6,083 bases of DNA from Lachnospiraceae bacterium (GTDB taxonomy: Bacteria; Bacillota_A; Clostridia; Lachnospirales; Lachnospiraceae): contig JAGCZE010000048.1 in assembly GCA_017960415.1 (NCBI GenBank), positions 1 through 6,083 on the forward strand, read 5' to 3'. This document shows positions 1 through 6,083 of this stretch, one piece after another. The notes beneath the pieces are model-generated. The model had not been told where the DNA came from. It did no database searches and saw only the letters and a list, made by a program, of their open reading frames with translations. Positions within the stretch are counted from its first letter, which is position 1, and the number at the start of each line of letters is the position of its first letter. A program made the translations under genes and the position numbers.

Positions 1-6
1 TATAAT
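1..6 (+). promoter_or_regulatory. Possible -10 box (TATAAT) at the window edge
   Basis: The first six bases are a perfect sigma-A -10 hexamer. A transcript starting some 6-7 bases downstream would carry a leader of about 22 bases containing the ribosome binding site of the GH2-type gene, a workable arrangement. The -35 region lies outside the window, so the promoter cannot be verified, and a single AT-rich hexamer can arise by chance. If real, the in-frame ATG at 5, which overlaps the hexamer, could not be the translation start. Confidence 0.3.
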
Positions 7-20
7 GACTGTATTCTTTC

Positions 21-26
21 GGAGGG
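21..26 (+). promoter_or_regulatory. Ribosome binding site of the GH2-type gene
   Basis: GGAGGG lies 8 bases upstream of the ATG at 35, near-ideal Shine-Dalgarno spacing for a Firmicute. It decides the start. The alternative in-frame ATG at 5 lies upstream of this site and has almost no visible sequence before it. The ten residues it would add (MTVFFRREPR) do not look like a GH2 N-terminus, whereas the protein from 35 opens directly with the family-typical SLSGDWRVEL. Confidence 0.85.
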
Positions 27-34
27 AGCCGCGA

Positions 35-3000
35 ATGATATCTCTGTCAGGTGATTGGAGAGTTGAATTACAGAAAAGACCCGATAGTCCGGATTTGAGT
101 AACTCTGCAGTAAAGGTGGATTCTGAGGCTATAGCGGATTTTCCGGTTAGGGACAGAATCATAACGCTTCCCGGAACGATAGGCGGGAGCGGACTGGGTG
201 AAAAGATCACCAAGGATACAGAATGGTTCTCCGGTCTTTATAACCCATTCTGGTTTGAACGCGAAGAATACAAAAGTGGTACAGGCGAAGATTTCAAGGT
301 TCCGTTCCTGTCACAGCCGAGGACATATTATGCCGGAAAGGCAGTATATGAACGGGATTTCGAGATATCGGAAGAGATGGCACAAGATAATAATGTCAGC
401 TGTTGGTATCTTCTGATAGAGATATCCAAATGGCGGATCAGCTGTGAGATCGACGGCGAAAGCATCGGCGAGGATGAATCTTTGTGCGCGCCTTTTCTGT
501 TCGGACCCGTCAGATTGGCTCCCGGAAGACACCATATCAGGGTCATTGTCGACAATTCCATGCTCTACCCGTACCGCCCCGATTCACATTCAGTTTCGGA
601 CTGTTTGGAAGCCGGCTGGAACGGTATGGCAGGAAAGATCTGCCTGATCGATGAGAAGGAAAAACTGGCGATCGAGGAAGAGCGCAGAACATATGCGGCA
701 GAGCATCCGGTAAGTGTTGAGGTTATCGGAAGAAATATTGTTGTAAACGGAAAAGCTGAATATCTGCGCGGAACTCATTTTGGCGGCGGTTTCCACGAGA
801 CTGTATATCCGCCGTTTGACAGGCCTTATTGGGAAAGGCTGATGGAGACTGTCAAAGAATGGGGGTTCAATTTCATACGTTTTCATTCTTTCTGCCCGCC
901 TGAAGCGGCATTTGCGGCAGCAGACGATGCAGGAGTGCTTGTGCAGGTGGAATGCGGGATGTGGAATGTGTTCGGTGCCGACGAACGGGAGGATGAGGCG
1001 GTTTCGAAGCTGCTTGATCCCTGGGTTAAAGGGAAAACTGAACATTTCAGAACAGAAAGTAAAAATGAAGAATCCGATTTTGAGAATGTTTTAGCCGGAT
1101 TGGATTATGATAAGGCCGGGATGTTCGGCGTACTCATGAAGGAAACCTATAAGATCCTCAAATGGTTTGGACATCATCCTTCATTTATCATGCTTTCGCC
1201 TACCAACGAGCCGGGCGGAGAATGGTACGGGATCCTGAAAAAATGGGTAATATACGCGAAAAAGATCAATTCGGGGCTGGGGTACGAAGGCCGCAGGCTT
1301 TTTACCGCACAATCCGGATGGTTTTACGATACACCGCCCGCAGACATTTCGGGCACGGATTATATTTATTTTCACCGTTCGGCATATGGCCTGATTCACG
1401 GCGGCATGATCAGAAACCGCTGGGGATGGCGCGGAAAGGACTATACGCCCTCACTGGAAGGCTGCAGGCTGCCCGTGCTTGCCCATGAAATGGGCCAATG
1501 GTGTTCATATCCCGATTTTGATGTGATCGGAAAATTCACCGGAGGCATCCGTGGCGGGAATTACGAGATCTATCGTGATCAAGCCGCGGACAACGGCGTA
1601 CTGAAATTTAACAAAGACTTTGTATATGCTTCTGGAAGGGCACAGTTAAGGCTCTTAAAAGAGGACTTTGAAGCTAATTTTCGAACCAAGGAGATCATAG
1701 GTTTTGAGTATCTTGACCTCCATGATTATGCAGGTCAGGGAACGGCACAGGTAGGAATACTTGATGCATTTTTGGACAGCAAGGGATATACGACTCCTGT
1801 AGAATTCCGGAGCTTTAATTCTGAAATAGTCGTTCTTTCAAGGATCGACGGATATGTATATAAAAATACGGATACGCTGAAGGTGAAGTTTGAAGTCTGC
1901 AATTTCAGCGGAAAAGATATCTGCGATGCTCGTTTGACCTGGAAGATACGAGCATATTCGGATGAAAATGAGCGTACAGGTCTTATAGAAGAAGCTCTTA
2001 AAAACCGGATGACAGAATATGAACAGCTTCCAGAGAAAGAGATTTCGACAGAGAAATCGACATTTGGAAATAGGATCATAACAGACAAAGATAAGAAAAA
2101 AAGGGATATACAGTGTTTTGCCGCCGGAACGATCGAAGGCGCAGATATACTTGCGGGGCAGAATACTTTTGTGGGAAGTTTTGAAGCGGAACTGTCCCAG
2201 ATAGAAAAAAGCACAAAAGCATTACTGACCGCTGCTCTTGTTGATGACAGAAACAATGTTGTTTCAGTTAACTACTGGGATCTGACAGTCTTTGCGGAAG
2301 AAACAAATGTTAGCAAAGAAGGCATAACAAAGAGCGTAAACAGTTCGACAAATGCCGAAAATATATATGTTGCAGATGGGGAAGAGATAGTTACCGCTGC
2401 GAAGAATGAAGTATATTTTGTAAGGACGGCCGAAGAAGCGGAACAACTGCTGAAGGACGGGAAAAATGTAGTCTTCAGTCCTTACATGTCTGACATGGAT
2501 TTTGAATGTCCGCCCCTCGGGATCAGAAATATATTCTGGAATGCGCAGATGGGACCTTCTTGGTCCAGGCCCTTAGGAATTATCGCGGATACCGGACATC
2601 CTGTTTTCAGACATTTTCCGACAGAGAAGGCCGGAGGCTGGGAATGGGAGGATATCCTGGATCACGCCAGAGGATTTTGGATTAATCCCGAATATGAGAA
2701 CATTGTACGTGTTGTTGACGACTGGAACCGGAATTTCCCGTTGTCGCTGATCTTCGAGGGACGCGTGTTTAACGGTCGGCTGTTGTTCTGTTCTGCGGAT
2801 CTGAGTGGGACATTTGCCGAAAGGCCGGCTGCCGCAACTTTGAAAAAGGCTTTGCTGGACTATGCCGCATCCGGGGATTTCAAGCCTGCTCAGGAGATTG
2901 AATGGACCGATGTGCTCAGGCATCTGAAGCCGTTGTACAAGGGTATGGATATTTTCCGAAATGTCACGGTAAAAGCTATTTGTAATAATGAGAGCGAAGA

Positions 3001-3688
3001 TGATAAGAAAGCCGAAAGTATCGGATCTAAACCTGTATCGGCGAAAAATGTGGATAATGATACAAATCCTTTGATCATAAATGAAAACGACCTTCAGACC
3101 GTTGAATTGCCTGAAGAAGAAATGGAAAAGCTGACTGATATCAACCCGAACGTTCCGTTTAGATATGAACCTACGGAATTTCCGGTGTGCTTTAGGATAC
3201 AGCTTAAGGAAAAGGTCGGGATTGAGCGGCTCTACGTGCTACCGATCCAAAATGACAGGGATTTCCCCGGTGTTATCAGAGAGTACGGTATCCGCGTAAA
3301 TGGCAGGGAATTCCGCGGAGAATGGAAGAACGGATTTGAAACCCGGTATTCGGAATTCATTAATGAAACCGCGGACAAGCTTGAATTTATTGTATATTCC
3401 ACATATTCGATGGGCTACGCCACAAGGTGGTATGAGGAAAAAGACGGATATTATAAAAGAACGGAGCTTGAACCGCTGCAGATCACAGTGGCCTGCCTGG
3501 GTATTGAATATAACGGAACATCCGGTGGAAACGGAGTTATAAATGATATCGCCCTATCTACAAATGTAGAAAGAAATGATGCTGGCCGCGATGATACTGA
3601 TATTCTGCAAAGATACGGATATCGCAGAAACGATGCACAATTCTGGAAAGCCGAGATCGTAAGACTTAACGTGACTATCGAGCAGTAA
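35..3688 (+). CDS. Multidomain GH2-type glycoside hydrolase (clan GH-A), probably cytoplasmic
   Basis: Predicted retaining exo-glycosidase of 1217 residues; substrate unknown, with RG-I side-chain sugars plausible from the neighbouring lyase. Residues 1-205 resemble the GH2 N-terminal jelly-roll (LSGDWRVEL; WNGMAGKI at 195-202). The TIM barrel follows from about 230: YLRG 243-246, IRFH with R282 and H284, likely acid/base E392 in PTNEPGG, likely nucleophile E485 in AHEMGQW, and a last-strand segment near 556-575 (GFEYLDLHDYAGQG). The usual GH2 Ig-like domain before the barrel appears absent. A beta-sandwich (about 590-755) comes next, then an alpha/beta domain (775-957) with FWN 834-836 and DDWNRN 895-900. 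A discoidin-like beta-sandwich (about 1020-1150) ends the recognisable part. Charged linkers separate these modules. There is no signal peptide or membrane segment. The start is chosen by the GGAGGG site. Hydrolase class is fairly sure; C-terminal domain names are inference from residue patterns. Confidence 0.87.
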   Translation: MISLSGDWRVELQKRPDSPDLSNSAVKVDSEAIADFPVRDRIITLPGTIGGSGLGEKITKDTEWFSGLYNPFWFEREEYKSGTGEDFKVPFLSQPRTYYAGKAVYERDFEISEEMAQDNNVSCWYLLIEISKWRISCEIDGESIGEDESLCAPFLFGPVRLAPGRHHIRVIVDNSMLYPYRPDSHSVSDCLEAGWNGMAGKICLIDEKEKLAIEEERRTYAAEHPVSVEVIGRNIVVNGKAEYLRGTHFGGGFHETVYPPFDRPYWERLMETVKEWGFNFIRFHSFCPPEAAFAAADDAGVLVQVECGMWNVFGADEREDEAVSKLLDPWVKGKTEHFRTESKNEESDFENVLAGLDYDKAGMFGVLMKETYKILKWFGHHPSFIMLSPTNEPGGEWYGILKKWVIYAKKINSGLGYEGRRLFTAQSGWFYDTPPADISGTDYIYFHRSAYGLIHGGMIRNRWGWRGKDYTPSLEGCRLPVLAHEMGQWCSYPDFDVIGKFTGGIRGGNYEIYRDQAADNGVLKFNKDFVYASGRAQLRLLKEDFEANFRTKEIIGFEYLDLHDYAGQGTAQVGILDAFLDSKGYTTPVEFRSFNSEIVVLSRIDGYVYKNTDTLKVKFEVCNFSGKDICDARLTWKIRAYSDENERTGLIEEALKNRMTEYEQLPEKEISTEKSTFGNRIITDKDKKKRDIQCFAAGTIEGADILAGQNTFVGSFEAELSQIEKSTKALLTAALVDDRNNVVSVNYWDLTVFAEETNVSKEGITKSVNSSTNAENIYVADGEEIVTAAKNEVYFVRTAEEAEQLLKDGKNVVFSPYMSDMDFECPPLGIRNIFWNAQMGPSWSRPLGIIADTGHPVFRHFPTEKAGGWEWEDILDHARGFWINPEYENIVRVVDDWNRNFPLSLIFEGRVFNGRLLFCSADLSGTFAERPAAATLKKALLDYAASGDFKPAQEIEWTDVLRHLKPLYKGMDIFRNVTVKAICNNESEDDKKAESIGSKPVSAKNVDNDTNPLIINENDLQTVELPEEEMEKLTDINPNVPFRYEPTEFPVCFRIQLKEKVGIERLYVLPIQNDRDFPGVIREYGIRVNGREFRGEWKNGFETRYSEFINETADKLEFIVYSTYSMGYATRWYEEKDGYYKRTELEPLQITVACLGIEYNGTSGGNGVINDIALSTNVERNDAGRDDTDILQRYGYRRNDAQFWKAEIVRLNVTIEQ

Positions 3689-3690
3689 AA

Positions 3691-3729
3691 CCTGCCTTGG
3701 CAATTTGCATGGTGGCGAATAATGGCAGG
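3691..3729 (+). repeat. Inverted repeat / imperfect hairpin just after the GH2 stop codon
   Basis: CCTGCC (3691-3696) and GGCAGG (3724-3729) are perfect reverse complements. Inside them TTTGC (3704-3708) can pair with GCGAA (3715-3719), including one G-U pair, giving a two-part stem with an internal loop. It begins two bases after the stop codon. No T-tract follows, so it is not a canonical Rho-independent terminator; an mRNA-stabilising or processing element between the two genes is possible. The pairing is read directly; function is inference. Confidence 0.35.
3697..3723 (+). promoter_or_regulatory. Weak sigma-A-like promoter candidate ahead of the lyase gene
   Basis: TTGGCA (3697-3702) matches the -35 consensus at 5 of 6 positions and AATAAT (3718-3723) matches the -10 consensus at 5 of 6. 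The spacer is 15 bases, shorter than the preferred 17, which weakens the call. A start near 3730 would place the GGAACA/TGTTCC dyad at the very 5' end of the transcript or make it an operator. The lyase gene may equally be read only by run-through from the GH2 gene. Confidence 0.2.
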
Positions 3730-3745
3730 AACAGTTAGTTGTTCC
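3728..3745 (+). repeat. Perfect 6-bp dyad GGAACA-N6-TGTTCC in the intergenic gap
   Basis: GGAACA (3728-3733) and TGTTCC (3740-3745) are exact reverse complements around a six-base loop (GTTAGT). A G-U pair could close the loop further. It lies 35 bases before the lyase ATG, with no T-run on either side, so it is not a terminator. It could be an 18-bp operator for a sugar-responsive regulator or an RNA hairpin. It shares bases 3728-3729 with the upstream inverted repeat, so the two RNA stems cannot both form fully. Confidence 0.35.
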
Positions 3746-3766
3746 GGTAAAGAAGAACGTTAGATT

Positions 3767-3772
3767 GGGGGA
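3767..3772 (+). promoter_or_regulatory. Ribosome binding site of the lyase gene
   Basis: GGGGGA ends 8 bases before the ATG at 3781. It is a slightly degenerate Shine-Dalgarno sequence (G for the A in GGAGG) at ideal spacing and supports that ATG as the start. It looks weaker than the GGAGGG in front of the upstream gene. Confidence 0.7.
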
Positions 3773-3780
3773 ATTTGTAT

Positions 3781-6083
3781 ATGAAACTGCCCAGATTGAC
3801 CGGAGAAACCGGATATACAACCTTCGGATGCATGTGGAAGAAGGGAGAATGCACAAAGAGCGATGATTTTGCCTGCATGAGCGAGAATGGCGTGAGTGTT
3901 CCGCTGCAGTCAAGGATCACGGCAGTCTGGCCCGACGGTTCTGTTAAGTGGAGTACACATACCGCAGATTCGGCGAAACTCGGAAACAAGATCGCTGTAA
4001 TGCCGGTGAAGCAGGATCCTGATAAAAAAATCCCCGGCATGATCCTGACCAAAACAGAAAATGCATATCTGGTTGATAACGGGCTGCTAACTGTAACAAT
4101 TCCTTTATCGGGCCAATATCTGATCTCCGAGGTTATGCGCAGGAGCTGCTATACAGGATCCCATGAAACATCGGGAAATAAGCCGGACGATGGCAAGGAT
4201 ACTTACAATGCCCTTCATGATAGTAACTCAGCCGTTGCGGCCCGGCATTTCCGGCCGGAACTGATCCTGACCGATCCGGTGAGCATCAATGGGAATCCGG
4301 CATGGGAGGAGAGGCTTTTTTTCGGTCGTATTGACAATGTAACCGTTGAAGAAGAAGGACCTCTGATGTGTGCGTTCCGGTTTGAAGGGACACATGTTGA
4401 TAAGACAGGCGTAGAAAGACTTCGCTTTGTTATCAGGCTGAAAGTATTCTGCGGCAACCCGGAACTAAAGTTTACACATACCTTTATTTACGACGGAGAA
4501 CCTGAGAAAGACTATTTAAAAGGGCTGTCGGTAGCCTTTGAGATGCCGGCGGAAGGCGAGCCCTACAACAGACATATAAAATTTGCGACAGATCACGGAA
4601 CCTTCCATGAGTCTGCAATGACAATGATCAGCTGGCGTCCGCGTATGCCAAAAGGCCTGCACACGGCGCAGATGCGGGGAGAATTGTTAAGACCCGAGGG
4701 TGAGGAGCTGGCAGCGGTCAATAAGATCATGGAGGATATCCCGTTTTGGGATACTTACGATCTGTGTCAGGACAGCGATTCCCATTTCGGCATCAGAAAG
4801 AAGCAGGAAGGGGACGATCTGTGCTATATTGACTCGCTCAACGGAAATCGTGCGAAAGGCGCTGCTTTTGCCGGCACTGAGGCCGGTGGGGCAATGTTCG
4901 CGATCAGGGATTTCTGGGAGAAGTATCCTTCGGGATTTACGGTTGAGGGGCTCACAAAGGATGTTATCACGGTGCGGATGCATCTGTGGTCACCTGAGGC
5001 AAAGCCTTTTGATTTCAGGCATTATGCGAGACGCGGCTACAATCAGGTCTGCTATGAGGGCTATGATTACAAGGGCGCGGATCCTTACGGGATCGCATGT
5101 ACCAATGAGTTCAGCGTCACACTTACCCGTCCCGAAGTGATCGGGTGCGGTATACTCATATGTGTGAGCGACGAAGAACTGCTCAAATACGCCTCCGACA
5201 TCAACACCACTACGCTTTATGTCGGTGATCCCGAATACTATCACGATCTGCGTGCGTTCGGATACTGGTCGTTAGTTAAGGACAATACGGATCTGGAGAG
5301 AAAGCTCGAGGCCGATCTTGAACGTGGATTTGAATTTTACAAAAATGAAGTTGAGCAGCGCAGATGGTACGGGATGTTCAATTACGGCGATTTCATGCAT
5401 ACCTATGATCCCGACCGCCACGTATGGCGCTATGATGTAGGCGGCTATGCATGGGACAATACCGAGCTTGTGCCGACGCTGTGGCTGTGGTATTACTTCA
5501 TGAGGACCGGAAGAGCGGATGTGTTCAGGCTTGCGGAAAAGCTGACGCGCCATACTTCCGAGGTCGATGTTTATCATATAGGCAAATATAAGGGCATGGG
5601 ATCCCGCCATAACGTCATTCACTGGGGATGTCCGTGCAAGGAAGCCAGAATTGCCATGGCCGGCCATCACAGATTCTATTATTATCTGACCGGAGACAGG
5701 CGGCTGGAAGACATTTTCGACGAATTAAAGGATAACGAGGAAACATTCCTGAACCGTGATCCTCTGGGTGATTTTTATCCGAAGGAGGAGATGGTTGAGC
5801 CTTCACATGCAAGGAGCGGGCCTGACTGGTCATCGCTGTGCTCAAACTGGATGACCGAATGGGAGCGCACCGGAGATAGCCGCTACCGTGACAAGATCAT
5901 GATCGGCACCGGAGATATCGAAAATGCGCCTCTGAAGCTCGTTTCGGGCCCTGATTTTGAGTTTAATCCGAAGACGCTGCATTTGAGATATATCGGGGAG
6001 AGAACCACAGGAGGAACCCATTTGCAGATATGCATGGGAGCTCCGCAGATCTGGACCGAGATGGCGGATCTGCTCGATGACGA
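3781..6083 (+). CDS. Exo-rhamnogalacturonan lyase family protein (PcRGLX / PL26-like), 3' end outside window
   Basis: Predicted polysaccharide lyase that cleaves the RG-I backbone of pectin exo-wise by beta-elimination, giving unsaturated galacturonosyl-rhamnose; PcRGLX of Penicillium chrysogenum is the founding enzyme. The frame is open from the ATG to the window edge (767 codons, no stop). Residues 1-80 fit the N-terminal RIFT-barrel domain, with VPLQS followed by AVWPDGSVKWS at 48-58. About 90-470 fit the central beta-sandwich. From about 484 the aromatic-rich helical stretch fits the C-terminal alpha/alpha toroid, with YDVGGYAWDNTE (551-562) and SRHNVIHWGCPCKEARI (608-624), where H610 and H614 are candidate functional residues. 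There is no signal peptide or membrane segment, and 16 cysteines suggest a cytoplasmic protein. It lies 92 bases after the GH2-type gene on the same strand, probably in one operon. The family call comes from remembered motifs; activity and exact substrate are inference. Confidence 0.85.
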   Translation, partial: MKLPRLTGETGYTTFGCMWKKGECTKSDDFACMSENGVSVPLQSRITAVWPDGSVKWSTHTADSAKLGNKIAVMPVKQDPDKKIPGMILTKTENAYLVDNGLLTVTIPLSGQYLISEVMRRSCYTGSHETSGNKPDDGKDTYNALHDSNSAVAARHFRPELILTDPVSINGNPAWEERLFFGRIDNVTVEEEGPLMCAFRFEGTHVDKTGVERLRFVIRLKVFCGNPELKFTHTFIYDGEPEKDYLKGLSVAFEMPAEGEPYNRHIKFATDHGTFHESAMTMISWRPRMPKGLHTAQMRGELLRPEGEELAAVNKIMEDIPFWDTYDLCQDSDSHFGIRKKQEGDDLCYIDSLNGNRAKGAAFAGTEAGGAMFAIRDFWEKYPSGFTVEGLTKDVITVRMHLWSPEAKPFDFRHYARRGYNQVCYEGYDYKGADPYGIACTNEFSVTLTRPEVIGCGILICVSDEELLKYASDINTTTLYVGDPEYYHDLRAFGYWSLVKDNTDLERKLEADLERGFEFYKNEVEQRRWYGMFNYGDFMHTYDPDRHVWRYDVGGYAWDNTELVPTLWLWYYFMRTGRADVFRLAEKLTRHTSEVDVYHIGKYKGMGSRHNVIHWGCPCKEARIAMAGHHRFYYYLTGDRRLEDIFDELKDNEETFLNRDPLGDFYPKEEMVEPSHARSGPDWSSLCSNWMTEWERTGDSRYRDKIMIGTGDIENAPLKLVSGPDFEFNPKTLHLRYIGERTTGGTHLQICMGAPQIWTEMADLLDD

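Noticed and set aside
5..34. Upstream in-frame ATG giving a 1227-residue GH2-type protein
   Set aside because: The GGAGGG ribosome binding site at 21-26 lies downstream of this ATG and is ideally placed for the ATG at 35. The extra ten residues show no GH2 similarity and no signal-peptide character.
590..1045. Minus-strand open frame of 151 codons
   Set aside because: It lies entirely inside the GH2-type gene, has no recognisable protein features, and is antisense to the conserved WNG and barrel motifs; a shadow frame.
1735..2256. Minus-strand open frame of 173 codons
   Set aside because: It is antisense to the beta-sandwich and Lys/Glu-rich linker of the GH2-type gene. Its Ser/Phe-rich product reflects the complement of GAA/AAA codons, and no known family is visible.
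3691..3760. Rho-independent terminator between the two genes
   Set aside because: Stems of only 5-6 bp are present and neither is followed by a T-tract on either strand, so termination is not supported.
3554..4052. Minus-strand open frames spanning the intergenic gap
   Set aside because: They overlap the end of the GH2-type gene and the start of the lyase gene, have Ser/His/Cys-rich shadow-like composition, and show no recognisable domain.
4700..5140. Plus-strand open frame of 146 codons in another phase
   Set aside because: It overlaps the lyase gene completely. Its Arg/Ser/Ile-rich composition is typical of an out-of-frame reading, and the lyase frame carries clear family motifs on both sides.
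1..6083. Mobile element, CRISPR array, tRNA or phage-like system
   Set aside because: No spaced direct repeats, transposase or integrase motifs, or tRNA cloverleaf were seen; nearly the whole window is accounted for by two carbohydrate-active enzyme genes.

Overview
The window is a two-gene stretch of a carbohydrate-degradation locus on the + strand, most likely from an anaerobic Firmicute. Lachnospiraceae such as Butyrivibrio or its relatives are my best guess. This rests on the purine-rich Shine-Dalgarno sites, moderate GC, frequent ATA/AGA/GGA codons and CAZymes without signal peptides. No rRNA, tRNA or housekeeping gene fixes the taxonomy, so it is inference.

Layout. Positions 1-34 hold a possible -10 box and a strong ribosome binding site. 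Positions 35-3688 encode a 1217-residue multidomain enzyme of the glycoside hydrolase 2 type (clan GH-A TIM barrel) with a long accessory C-terminal half. Positions 3689-3780 are a 92-base gap holding inverted repeats, a weak promoter-like pair and a ribosome binding site. Positions 3781-6083 encode the first 767 residues of a PcRGLX-type (PL26-like) exo-rhamnogalacturonan lyase, cut by the right edge of the window. Its frame is open to the edge.

How the genes fit together. The lyase family splits the rhamnogalacturonan I (RG-I) backbone of pectin by beta-elimination, releasing unsaturated galacturonosyl-rhamnose. The GH2-type enzyme would plausibly remove a sugar, such as a side-chain residue, from RG-I fragments, although its substrate cannot be read from sequence. 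Neither protein starts with a signal peptide, and the lyase has 16 cysteines in the visible part. This suggests imported RG-I oligosaccharides are finished in the cytoplasm.

I found no mobile element, CRISPR array, RNA gene, frameshift or clearly new system. The points most worth a second look are the unusual GH2 architecture (no Ig-like domain before the barrel, uncommon nucleophile context, large uncharacterised C-terminal half) and the structured intergenic gap.
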